The translations under genes were made by a program, and so were the position numbers. Shown here one piece after another: positions 25,103 to 34,039 of a stretch of 64,000 nt of DNA (position 1 is the first letter of the stretch; every line of letters starts with the position of its first letter). Source of the stretch: Parasegetibacter sp. NRK P23 (lineage in GTDB: Bacteria > Bacteroidota > Bacteroidia > Chitinophagales > Chitinophagaceae); the NCBI RefSeq assembly GCF_023721715.1, contig NZ_JAMDLG010000017.1, forward strand, positions 62,001 through 126,000. Direction: 5' to 3'. The notes below the pieces were generated by a model. That model saw only the letters and a program-made list of their open reading frames with translations, ran no database searches and was not told the origin of the DNA.

Positions 25103-27001
25103 TTAATACAGAATGCCACCCACATACAGCACATTCTTTTCATAAGGTGCCCAGTCTTTCACTACCACGTTCCGGGTTTCAAGGATGGCGGCCTTGTTCA
25201 ATGGTGCCGGAGAAAGCCTGATGGTAGCCGTATGTTTACCGGGTGCAAGATCAGTGAGTATAAAATAATTGAGCCTGTAATAAGTACTGAAGGCATCGAA
25301 ACGTGAAATCACGCGGGGCGGCTGCTGATCGATGGTGAGCTCAATGGCCGAAGTGCCGGGTCCCATAATATCTGCCAGCCCGAAACGTGTGCCTTCAAAA
25401 TTAACAGTGAGCGTTGCTTCGGGTGAAGCCGTTGCATATACGGTGCGCATCAGCGAATAATACTCTTTGCCCAAGGTCACGGAATCGGTGGTACCCCAGT
25501 TGCCTGAAAATTTCCCCTGCGCTTCAAGACTTACCATTCCTGCATTTTCCCAATTCCCGGCTTCTAACGCACCAGGCAGTGTATGCTTTACCGGGGTACG
25601 TTTTTCTTTCATCTGCATGAGGTACTTATCCAGCGCCGCGGTGTACATTTTATGCCCGGTTTGCGGCAGCGGGTGTACGCCATCCAGTGAGAACAGGGGG
25701 ATATCGGCATGCTCCTCTTTCTTTCCTGAAATGCGCATACGCCCCCTCGTTATTTCGTTCACAACGTCCAGCCCCATATGGATGGAAGGAATACCATAGT
25801 GGTTCGCTACTTGTTCCATAGCAGATACGGATGCCGGAAATTTTCCTGCCTGTAAGGTGGGCAGGTTTTCCGCCGAAAAAGTATATACAAAACAAATATC
25901 CATTTCGGGATCAGCATTCCACAATTGCCGTACAATACCTTCCATGGTTTCCCGCACCAGCTTCATGCGCCAGCGGTTATCGTTTACCGCGAACTCTACG
26001 AATACCAGGTCGGGCCGGTGATCGGTCACGTGCTGTTTCAAACGGCAGGCGCCAAAATCGGAGCCGGTGCCACTTACCGCCGCCATTACTTCCTGGAACG
26101 TGGTTTTAGGGTATTGGTCCATCAGTTTTTCAATAATCTGATCACGATACCCACCACCCGCGCGGGTGATGCTTCCGCCAAGGAAGGCGATCTTCATTGG
26201 TTTGCCTGAATTCAACTTAGAGAAGAAATTGGGTAATCCGCCTCTCGGCGCGAACGCTTTTACGGGGAGCAACGAATCCGGCTGCGCCGGTTGTACCTGC
26301 TTCGAAACGGCCAGCGCCCGGAACCAGTTCTCCGCGATGATCCGCGCCCCTTCCCTGTTGGGGTGCACTTTATCTGAAATGGCATGGATGCTCCAGTTCC
26401 AGTTGTTGCGTTGGTCAACATATACCACAGACGGATCTTTCAACGAATCCACCATATTGCGCAAGGCATCATCCAGTGCGGGAATATATTCATACTTGGG
26501 CAATTTCCCTGCGGTAACCACGCCGGCCACGAATACCTTTGCAGATGGATTTATCTTTTTGATAGTGGCAATGATAGTACGGTGCGCGTTCAGAATACCC
26601 GCCACCGGCTTTTCTTCCGCGAAATGATTGTGCCCGCTGTGTAAGAGTACCAGCTTTGCAGGGTATGCCCTGTAAATACTGTCGATTTTTTTGGCGATGA
26701 ATTCCGCCGTCATACCACTGAACGCCGCGTGGCGCAAGGTATCCCCGGATTGAATACTGGTTTTTGGGCCAACGAACCGCGGATGATAACCAGACTGTTT
26801 CAGCAATGAATCCAATGTGAAGAGATAGGAAAAGAAACCAGGACCTCCTTCTGTAATAGAATCGCCCAGACCAAGTATTTCAAGGTCATGCTTCTTTTCT
26901 GTGCTTTGTTGTGCCAGCCTGGCCGCGCATCCTGCAAGCAGTATAGACCAGGTTAAAAAAAGGTATATATATCGTGTATTGGTAAGCATTCTTTTGTTCA
27001 A
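25103..27001 (-). CDS. Lipoprotein with two SGNH/GDSL hydrolase domains
   Basis: The 632-residue product has lipobox LAGC (Cys25) and two SGNH-hydrolase domains in tandem. The first (about 40-235) has the nucleophile Ser48 in GLGDSITEGG, a GHN block and the catalytic Asp/His in SDKVHPN. The second (about 268-460) has Ser277 in FLGGSITRAGGG, VEFAVNDN and DGVHPLPQTG. The C-terminal 165 residues are beta-rich and could bind carbohydrate. Such enzymes typically remove acetyl or other ester groups from polysaccharides. Its start overlaps the stop of the 986-residue protein by four bases, suggesting translational coupling. Ester specificity is unknown. Confidence 0.87.
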   Translation of the reverse strand: MNKRMLTNTRYIYLFLTWSILLAGCAARLAQQSTEKKHDLEILGLGDSITEGGPGFFSYLFTLDSLLKQSGYHPRFVGPKTSIQSGDTLRHAAFSGMTAEFIAKKIDSIYRAYPAKLVLLHSGHNHFAEEKPVAGILNAHRTIIATIKKINPSAKVFVAGVVTAGKLPKYEYIPALDDALRNMVDSLKDPSVVYVDQRNNWNWSIHAISDKVHPNREGARIIAENWFRALAVSKQVQPAQPDSLLPVKAFAPRGGLPNFFSKLNSGKPMKIAFLGGSITRAGGGYRDQIIEKLMDQYPKTTFQEVMAAVSGTGSDFGACRLKQHVTDHRPDLVFVEFAVNDNRWRMKLVRETMEGIVRQLWNADPEMDICFVYTFSAENLPTLQAGKFPASVSAMEQVANHYGIPSIHMGLDVVNEITRGRMRISGKKEEHADIPLFSLDGVHPLPQTGHKMYTAALDKYLMQMKEKRTPVKHTLPGALEAGNWENAGMVSLEAQGKFSGNWGTTDSVTLGKEYYSLMRTVYATASPEATLTVNFEGTRFGLADIMGPGTSAIELTIDQQPPRVISRFDAFSTYYRLNYFILTDLAPGKHTATIRLSPAPLNKAAILETRNVVVKDWAPYEKNVLYVGGILY

Positions 27002-29958
27002 TGGTTGATGGTTTTAATGGGAAATCGAAGTTCACGCCCATCGTGGGGTGTTGCGATTATTTCGAAATCTACGGCATCATTTACATTCGTCAAAGGAAGA
27101 TCAAATTCAAAAGGATAGTTTTCATCCGTAACTGAAGACCATGTTTGTGTCCCATTGATCCGATAACGGAACGTGCATGCTTTCCAATCTTTTTCCGTTT
27201 TGTTCGCATACACATAAAACACTGCGTTACTGGCGTTGGTTTGAATAACCATGGCGGTTGCGGTGGCCGAAGTATCTTTTAACGAATGGTAGCGCAGGAA
27301 CCTGTTCTTACTGATTGACCGCTGCTCCGGAAGCTCTTTCTCCAAAGGCGCCATTCCTTTCACTTGAATACAACGGAGGCCGCCGGCAGGAATGGTAAGA
27401 GAAAGTTTACCATTCTTTATTTTCCCTTCAGCAGCCTTTCCTTCCATATCGTGCAGGAGGATGGTATATTCCTGATCCATATCCCAGGGAATCACCTCAC
27501 GATTCAGGAAAATATTTTCAGTTACCGCCTTGCGGGAAGTATTGGCGAAAGCCAGAAAAAGGTCGGTTTCATTGTATCCCATGATATAATTGAAGGCGAT
27601 CCCATCTGAACGGATGGCATGGGAAGGCATCCAGAGTTGCACGTTCGGATTACCCATTACCGTTCCTTTCTTCGCACCGTACACCTGGCTCGTGAGAAAA
27701 GCGTACCCGGGCGCATAGGTGCCAGGGAAATCGATTTGTCCTTTTGAGCGGTAATAGAAATCGGATACGAGAAAGTCCATCAGTAAAGCAAGATGCGGCC
27801 ATACATGATTATAGAAGATAGCGTTGTACTTCACATCCGCGAACGGGTGCATGGGATAATCCTGGCGCTGGTACACATCGGTATGCAGGGAGGTGAAATA
27901 ATAGCCCGGAAAATTGCTGTATCGCCCGACAATTGCGTTGTAGGCGGCATTCCGGAGCAGCGTATCCCCTGAGCAATGCGCGAGGCGCAGCAACCAGGCA
28001 GCGTGGTGCGCGAGCATAACCGGCCCGAAAGCATAGGTATTGGGCGCTTCGGGGATAAGGCCATTCAAAGAAGTTTCCCAGGCAGGAACTGTTTGCTCGG
28101 GCACATAACTGGTAACATCCATCGGCACGAATGGTGCGCCTTCCAAGGCACTCACCCTTCTTCCCGGGAATATGCCTTCCACCTTTCCCCCTTTGTTCAC
28201 CGTGATGTTTGTTTCGGGAGGGGCGGGGTTGCTCCTGGTCCAGAGCAGCAATTGTTTCGCTCCTGTAACGGCAGCCTTTAAATACAGCGAATCTTTGGTT
28301 TCCTGGAAAAGCTCAAAAAGATCGTAAATCCGGAGCCCGTAATCCGTAGTAAAACCCGCGCCACGGTCACGTAGCCCGGGTGAATCAAAAAAGGTATGTG
28401 AATAGTTGTGGTACACCTGCCGGAGGTAATCCTTCGCGCCATCAACAGCTTTGCGCAAGTCTTCGTTGTTGCGGTGTAGCCTGTACCTCGCCAGGTAATC
28501 CTGCCAGCTGCCGCCGCCCGTTTGCGTGTTCATGTTCAGTTGCCTGCTTTTGCCGAAAAGCCGGTTCGCCTCCAATGCGAATGCAGGGGTATAGCCGTTG
28601 GTCATTTCATGAAGTGCCGACAATTCGCCTATGTCCACACAGGGCCCGTTGAGCAGGTGCGAGGGCACCTGACTCTGGTGCGCGGAATCGCTGGTGCTGA
28701 AAAGGAATTTCTCCCTGCTCATCACATATTCTATTGTTGGAATCGCACGTCGGCGCAAAATTTCTTCGTTGCCCGTAACCATGGCCAGGCTAAGCGCGTG
28801 TAAAGCTGAAACATTTTTAACCGTGCCTGGTACATCAAACTGGTAATCGGAAGCTTTCAGTTCCGCGTTCCAGCCGCTGTACACATCGTTCATCGCGAAG
28901 TTCAGCATGTTTTCAAAGGTCTGGTTGAGGGAAGTACGCGCATTCTCCCGCTCCGAACGGTAATTGAATACAGTAGACAACAAATGCGTTGTTCCCGCTT
29001 GCCAGTCGCCGGGATGCAGCACATACACCAGTCCGATATGGAACTTCTCTCCTGCTTTCAAGGCCGCACGTTCCGTTCCGGGCAAGGGCGCATATATTGT
29101 AGGCTGTGCCTTTCCCTCCGGGTTACGGACCGCCATTCCAAAAAGACTGTTCCCTTTCGGACCATCCTCCGGGAAAACCGACCAGAATGCATTGCTCTTT
29201 TTGCCTGCGTTGTTCCATTGCGCGCTCCGTGCATAACGGTATGGGATATCCGATAGCAATACGGCCAGTCCCTCGGTGTAACCATGATGGCTCGTGAATA
29301 CCGCGGCGGTATTGGCATACGCCTCTTCCGTGAGTGCAAACCTTGAAGGAAAACGCTTCCAGCTCCACGTGAGCGGCTGGTACACAAAATCAACAGCAGC
29401 GGAGTCTACTTTTGGCATTCCGGAAAAGCCCAATGAAAAATGCCCCGCTTTCCGTGCCGTCATTTCCATTTCAAAAACCGGCGCTTCCTGCCCCTGAATA
29501 AATTTTATGGTAAGTGAAACATGCGCGGCGGCCGGGTCTTTGAAGGTGAACACCAGTTGATTCCCGCTGATCTTATACGCACGGGCCACCAGAGGGGTAT
29601 TGCCTAAAGCATTGATGTCCGGTATTGTTATGCCGTTCTTGTTCCAGGCCACCACTCCCGGCTGGCCGTCCATGGAAGCACTGGTCATTTCCGGTGTTGT
29701 ATTGCTGTATACCAGGTTCAGCGCCGGGGTTACTCTGCGTTGCAGGTTAGATGCTTTGTGGGTTACAATAAACCCTGGCGACTTTTTAAAATCAGCCGCA
29801 GGCTGCACTTTATAATGCGCATTCTCTATACTTTCCTGGCTTATGGCCAATACGGGCATAACCACCAGCATACACCAGAACAGGAAGCGTTCTCCGTAGT
29901 TCTTTTTTGTAGTTAATTTCTTTCTGACAACAGTTCCCATCGGCATCATGTATCGCAA
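26998..29958 (-). CDS. Large exported protein, probable beta-sandwich plus alpha-toroid (DUF5695-like)
   Basis: The 986-residue product has an N-terminal hydrophobic signal (FLFWCMLVVMPVLAISQ). Residues about 40-330 look like a beta-supersandwich (VSLTIKFIQGQEAPVFEMEM, YQPLTWSWKRFPSRFALTEE). Residues about 350-730 are helical with hairpin-like repeats (NFAMNDVYSGWNAELKASDY, GGGSWQDYLARYRLHRNNED, SLYLKAAVTGAKQLLLWTRS), as in (alpha/alpha)-barrel glycosidases and lyases, and the C-terminus returns to beta structure. I recall similar layouts among DUF5695 proteins, but I cannot confirm this and no catalytic residues can be assigned. The position inside the polysaccharide locus suggests a carbohydrate-active enzyme of unknown specificity. 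Confidence 0.6.
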   Translation of the reverse strand: MRYMMPMGTVVRKKLTTKKNYGERFLFWCMLVVMPVLAISQESIENAHYKVQPAADFKKSPGFIVTHKASNLQRRVTPALNLVYSNTTPEMTSASMDGQPGVVAWNKNGITIPDINALGNTPLVARAYKISGNQLVFTFKDPAAAHVSLTIKFIQGQEAPVFEMEMTARKAGHFSLGFSGMPKVDSAAVDFVYQPLTWSWKRFPSRFALTEEAYANTAAVFTSHHGYTEGLAVLLSDIPYRYARSAQWNNAGKKSNAFWSVFPEDGPKGNSLFGMAVRNPEGKAQPTIYAPLPGTERAALKAGEKFHIGLVYVLHPGDWQAGTTHLLSTVFNYRSERENARTSLNQTFENMLNFAMNDVYSGWNAELKASDYQFDVPGTVKNVSALHALSLAMVTGNEEILRRRAIPTIEYVMSREKFLFSTSDSAHQSQVPSHLLNGPCVDIGELSALHEMTNGYTPAFALEANRLFGKSRQLNMNTQTGGGSWQDYLARYRLHRNNEDLRKAVDGAKDYLRQVYHNYSHTFFDSPGLRDRGAGFTTDYGLRIYDLFELFQETKDSLYLKAAVTGAKQLLLWTRSNPAPPETNITVNKGGKVEGIFPGRRVSALEGAPFVPMDVTSYVPEQTVPAWETSLNGLIPEAPNTYAFGPVMLAHHAAWLLRLAHCSGDTLLRNAAYNAIVGRYSNFPGYYFTSLHTDVYQRQDYPMHPFADVKYNAIFYNHVWPHLALLMDFLVSDFYYRSKGQIDFPGTYAPGYAFLTSQVYGAKKGTVMGNPNVQLWMPSHAIRSDGIAFNYIMGYNETDLFLAFANTSRKAVTENIFLNREVIPWDMDQEYTILLHDMEGKAAEGKIKNGKLSLTIPAGGLRCIQVKGMAPLEKELPEQRSISKNRFLRYHSLKDTSATATAMVIQTNASNAVFYVYANKTEKDWKACTFRYRINGTQTWSSVTDENYPFEFDLPLTNVNDAVDFEIIATPHDGRELRFPIKTINH

Positions 29959-29967
29959 TTAAATATT

Positions 29968-32352
29968 TTATTTTTTCAGCAATTCTATTTCAACGAGCAA
30001 CATCCCGTATGTGTCCAGGTCCACTGGCAACAAGAGCATATTTTTGCCTGAAGTAACCTGGTAAGAACGGGTATCAATGCGGTTCAACAGTGCTGCTTCT
30101 TTTTCCGTAAAATCTTTTTCATACCGGTCTGCGCCACGGGTAAGCGGCAAGGTCTGGTATTCATCACGGGACAATACACGAAGCATGGCGCTGTCTTCCG
30201 GTGTACTGAAAAATTGGGTAACCTTCAACACCCGGTCCCTGAAATGCGGCGGAATATCTTTCAGCACAAGTTCAATATTTTTATACGAGAGCGGTGTTGC
30301 CTGGCTGTAGAAAATTGATGGCGAAGCGGCGTACAGCAACACACTGATGCGGTCCGCTGTTTTGGTGGCGGTGGCATGCAGCCCAAACCCCTGCGCATCA
30401 ACCGGTGTGGACTTTACGGGTATTTTTTCGTCTCCGAGCTTATTCCGCAGCAACATACCTTTCGCGTAAGTGGAAAGAACTTGTTGTTCCCCGTAGGTGA
30501 GTAAGGCGAAATGCCAACCCGCGCCACTGATGGGTATCCAGTTGCCGGGCATCTGCTCATAATAATGGTGAATAGCGGCGCTGAAGTTGGCCATCGCGGC
30601 TTCTTTGCGCATGGCGCCGCGCAGATCGCTGAGGTCCTCAATAGTGGAAGGTTCTGCCAGTCCCATTTCATCGATGATAACGGGAAGTTCCGGGTTCAGT
30701 CCATACTTTTTCAGCAAATGCTGAAGGCTATCGTTCACCCCTTTGATCATCGCCGGGTAATTGCCCGGGAAAAGATAGGTGTGCCAGGTGAGGTAATCCA
30801 GGCGTTTCCGGCCTCCCGTATCTTTACTGTACCTTTCTAAAAAACCCTGAATAAAATCCCAGCGGCTGTTGGGATTATTGCTGCCCAATCCTGCAACCCT
30901 TACCTGGTCGGCTTCGGAACGGCCTTCGTTAAAAAGATATACCGCTTCGTACAAACTTTTATAGAACATATAATGCGCATCCGCATGCACTTCGGCATCC
31001 GACATGTTGTCCAGTTCATAAGGCATCTGGATGATCTTCAACCTGGGACAGACCTGCTTCGCATAACGCAGGGTGGTAAGATAGCCCTGCGTTATCTTAT
31101 CCCATTCTGCACCGGGAATGCCCGCTTGCGGTAAAGCAATGGTTCCCGCTTTGGTATGCTGCCTGTACAGCTTCACGACCGGAGAAAGTTGCAGGTCGAG
31201 CATGACCGAATCGGCATACGTGTTGGCTACGGTCAGCCATTCTTTGAGGTAGGTGAGCTGACTGGAATCGAGTTGCGCGGGATCCTCCATTTTCCAGGGC
31301 AGATAATGGTGCTGGTAGCGGAACAGAGAGAATTTCTTTCCCAATGCGTTGGTCACGGATTTTGCCATTCCAGCCATTTGAGGCGAAGGGTCACCGTATT
31401 GAAAGTCTTTTACGGGGTTGCCGGAGTAAGCGGTCACACGGCGTTCACCCCGGTCGCGCTTTTCAGTTGGACCGGCACAAAAAACTTCCACCTTCGCCTG
31501 CTGTAACAACGCATCAGAACGCTGTGCGGTGGCAACCTGCCATTCGCGCAGTTGTTGCGCATGTAATGCCGCTGCAGCTTTGATCGTATCCTTTAAAAGT
31601 GGCGATTCCGAAAGTTGAAGATAAGGGTCAGCCTGGTGCATGTCCCTGTAAAGTGAACCGATGAGCAAAGAAGATTCCACATCCATGTGGCGGGTGGATG
31701 AGCTGAAATAGAACTCCGTTCTTCCACCGTAACCCAGCAATGGCGGATAAACCGTGAGGTGCATCATACCACTGGCGTTCAGCACTGGTTTCGCGTTGCC
31801 GGATCCTGCAATTTTTAAGGTGATGAAATTCACTTTAAACAACCCTCCGGTGATCGTTTGTTCTGCCTGTGGATTCAGTTTACAAACGATGGTTTCTTCC
31901 GAAGCGCCTTTCACGCGAAGCGAAAAAGCGATGGCTTCTTCCGACCCGATGGTGTATTGAAAAGGAATTAAAAAAGATACCGGTTTTCCCGCTGCTTCAT
32001 AAGGTACTGTTTCACTGGTGCACATTACTTCGCGGGAATAAGGAGAACCGCCTCTGAAGAGCAGTTGTACGCCATGAACCGCATTGCCGTCCCAGGTTTT
32101 GTAGGGATGCGACCACAAAGCGCCGTCGTACCACCCGAACTTTCCGCGCAGGGCGTCTTGTTGCGCTACGACATTGTTTTCGGGAAAAGGAAATTCGCTG
32201 TAGCCAAACCGCCATTTGAATGCGATGTGTGCATCGCCTTTGTACCAGGTGCGTGCACCGTTTTGTGCGAACGATGTTCCTGTTAACGCCAACAGCCATC
32301 CTGTTAAAAAAGGTAAACGGATCAGAAATATGGTGCGATAGATACTTTGCAT
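29968..32352 (-). CDS. GH39-like (clan GH-A) putative glycoside hydrolase
   Basis: The 794-residue product has a signal peptide ending SFAQ and an N-terminal beta-rich part (about 35-240). From about 330 a TIM-barrel-like region follows with short matches to GH39 and other GH-A enzymes: KIIQMPYELDNMSDAE with candidate acid/base Glu446, LDYLTWHTYLFPG, and PVIIDEMGLAEPS with candidate nucleophile Glu562. The usual Asn-Glu-Pro at the acid/base is Tyr-Glu-Leu here, so the assignment is tentative. The C-terminal part (ISVLLYAASPS onward) matches the beta-sandwich often following such barrels. It starts 4 bases after the symporter gene and lies in a tight operon; the likely role is glycan cleavage in the periplasm. 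Confidence 0.6.
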   Translation of the reverse strand: MQSIYRTIFLIRLPFLTGWLLALTGTSFAQNGARTWYKGDAHIAFKWRFGYSEFPFPENNVVAQQDALRGKFGWYDGALWSHPYKTWDGNAVHGVQLLFRGGSPYSREVMCTSETVPYEAAGKPVSFLIPFQYTIGSEEAIAFSLRVKGASEETIVCKLNPQAEQTITGGLFKVNFITLKIAGSGNAKPVLNASGMMHLTVYPPLLGYGGRTEFYFSSSTRHMDVESSLLIGSLYRDMHQADPYLQLSESPLLKDTIKAAAALHAQQLREWQVATAQRSDALLQQAKVEVFCAGPTEKRDRGERRVTAYSGNPVKDFQYGDPSPQMAGMAKSVTNALGKKFSLFRYQHHYLPWKMEDPAQLDSSQLTYLKEWLTVANTYADSVMLDLQLSPVVKLYRQHTKAGTIALPQAGIPGAEWDKITQGYLTTLRYAKQVCPRLKIIQMPYELDNMSDAEVHADAHYMFYKSLYEAVYLFNEGRSEADQVRVAGLGSNNPNSRWDFIQGFLERYSKDTGGRKRLDYLTWHTYLFPGNYPAMIKGVNDSLQHLLKKYGLNPELPVIIDEMGLAEPSTIEDLSDLRGAMRKEAAMANFSAAIHHYYEQMPGNWIPISGAGWHFALLTYGEQQVLSTYAKGMLLRNKLGDEKIPVKSTPVDAQGFGLHATATKTADRISVLLYAASPSIFYSQATPLSYKNIELVLKDIPPHFRDRVLKVTQFFSTPEDSAMLRVLSRDEYQTLPLTRGADRYEKDFTEKEAALLNRIDTRSYQVTSGKNMLLLPVDLDTYGMLLVEIELLKK

Positions 32353-32356
32353 GAGC

Positions 32357-34033
32357 TTAGGAAATAGTCTTCAGTTCCGCGGGCTTCGCGGTGTTTACAA
32401 ACATTTTGATCAGCACGGCCAGGGCTACGAGCATGACCACCACACCCGTTACCAGGGCGATGTTTCCGTTCTCCGCGATGGCGCCGAGTATAGTGATGCC
32501 CAGGCCTACGAATGCCGTACTCAGCGCAATCACCCGGGTGCCAAAGATGTTCTGTTTCACGGCTTCGCCGCTGTTAAAGGCGGCATTTCCTTCCGTATTG
32601 AGGTGAAGGAATGGAATATTGTTACCAACATAATAAGCGTATGTTTCATACACACTCAGCATCAGCAATGGCAACCCAACCCCCAACACAGTTTCCATGG
32701 TACGCGACAAGGTGATGCCCAGCATTCCCGGGGCCAGCACTTTAAAGAAAAGGCTTACCACCAGGGAGATGACGGATATCCAGATCAGTGACCCGGCGGT
32801 TTGCCGTTTGGAAAACAGCGAAAAGATCACCGGACCGAACAAACTTCCTCCCGCAATGGCCGCCGTACTCAGCACCACGTTCACGATTCCGCCTGCGGCG
32901 GGCACCAGGATAGCAAGAAATATGGTGCCTGCTCCAAAAAGAATGGTAAACAAACGGGCCACAAGAATAGTCCTTTTTTCAGAACTGTTTTTGAAGAACA
33001 CATCTTTATAAATATCCTGCGCGAAAATAATGGCCGCGGTATTGATGGTGGTATTCGCCTTGCTGGCCGTGGCTGCGATCATGCCCGACAATACCAGCCC
33101 GATGAGTCCGGCAGGCAGCACTTTCTGGCACAGCATCATGTAAGCGCCTTCCGCTTCCATGCCTTCCAGGGCCGGGTTGATGACGCGGTACACCATGGGT
33201 GGCAGCATCCAGATGACCGGCGCCACGAGGTATAGTCCAGCGAAAAGCCAGGCCACCTTTTTAGCATTGCGCGGCGTGGAAACAGATGTATAACGCTGCA
33301 CATAACTCCAGTTGCCCGCGATGTACACCACCTGGTACACAAAAAAGGACAGCATAAACCCGAGGTCGTATTCCGTGTTCAGCGGATCAAAAAAACGGGC
33401 CGGGACTTTTTCCAGAAAATTCGTCATACCCCCCACTTCCGAAAGCGACAACGGTATAATGATGATCACCGCGGCGGAGAGGATCACAAACTGCACCACA
33501 TCGGTTGCGAGCACGCCCCACAATCCGCCGCCGGTCGTATAAATGATGATGGTAACGCCAATAGCGATGATGCAGGCTTCCAGCGAAAATGGCGTGGCCA
33601 CATACACCACTTTACCTACGGCATACAATACAGCGGCGGTACTCACCAGGCTGTACAGCAGCACCATATAACTGTAATATTGTTTGGCGTTTCTTCCATA
33701 GCGTTTCCCGAGGTATTCAGCCGCGGTGGTGGCACCCGTTCTTTTCCAGCGTGCGGCTATAAAAAGCGCTGTTACCAGTCCGCTCAAACACATCGTGAAC
33801 TGAATGGTATTGGCTACCAGGCCGTATTTGTAAGCGATAGAACCCCATACCACGAAGGTGGCGGCTGAAAAATAAGAGATGAACAAAGAAAGGCCGTTGA
33901 TCCACCAGGGTGTTTGTCCGCCCGCCTCAAAAAAGGAGCTCGCGCTCTTACTGCTTTGTACGGTAAAGACCAAACCGATGATGACCATCAGGATCGCGAA
34001 CACGCTCATTACTACAAAATCCAGTGTACTCAT
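32357..34033 (-). CDS. Sodium:solute symporter (SSS family)
   Basis: The 558-residue product is an inner-membrane protein with about 13 hydrophobic segments. It starts with MSTLDFVVMSVFAILMVIIG and has the SSS-type phrases FFEAGGQTPWWINGLSLFIS, SYFSAATFVVWGSIAYKYGL, RYTSVSTPRNAKK and LSGMIAATASKANTTINTAA. SSS proteins import sugars, sugar acids or other small solutes with sodium. It sits between the FAD oxidoreductase gene (6-base gap) and the GH39-like gene (4-base gap), so it probably brings the released or oxidised monosaccharide into the cytoplasm. The solute is not predictable from sequence. Confidence 0.92.
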   Translation of the reverse strand: MSTLDFVVMSVFAILMVIIGLVFTVQSSKSASSFFEAGGQTPWWINGLSLFISYFSAATFVVWGSIAYKYGLVANTIQFTMCLSGLVTALFIAARWKRTGATTAAEYLGKRYGRNAKQYYSYMVLLYSLVSTAAVLYAVGKVVYVATPFSLEACIIAIGVTIIIYTTGGGLWGVLATDVVQFVILSAAVIIIIPLSLSEVGGMTNFLEKVPARFFDPLNTEYDLGFMLSFFVYQVVYIAGNWSYVQRYTSVSTPRNAKKVAWLFAGLYLVAPVIWMLPPMVYRVINPALEGMEAEGAYMMLCQKVLPAGLIGLVLSGMIAATASKANTTINTAAIIFAQDIYKDVFFKNSSEKRTILVARLFTILFGAGTIFLAILVPAAGGIVNVVLSTAAIAGGSLFGPVIFSLFSKRQTAGSLIWISVISLVVSLFFKVLAPGMLGITLSRTMETVLGVGLPLLMLSVYETYAYYVGNNIPFLHLNTEGNAAFNSGEAVKQNIFGTRVIALSTAFVGLGITILGAIAENGNIALVTGVVVMLVALAVLIKMFVNTAKPAELKTIS

Positions 34034-34039
34034 AGTGTA

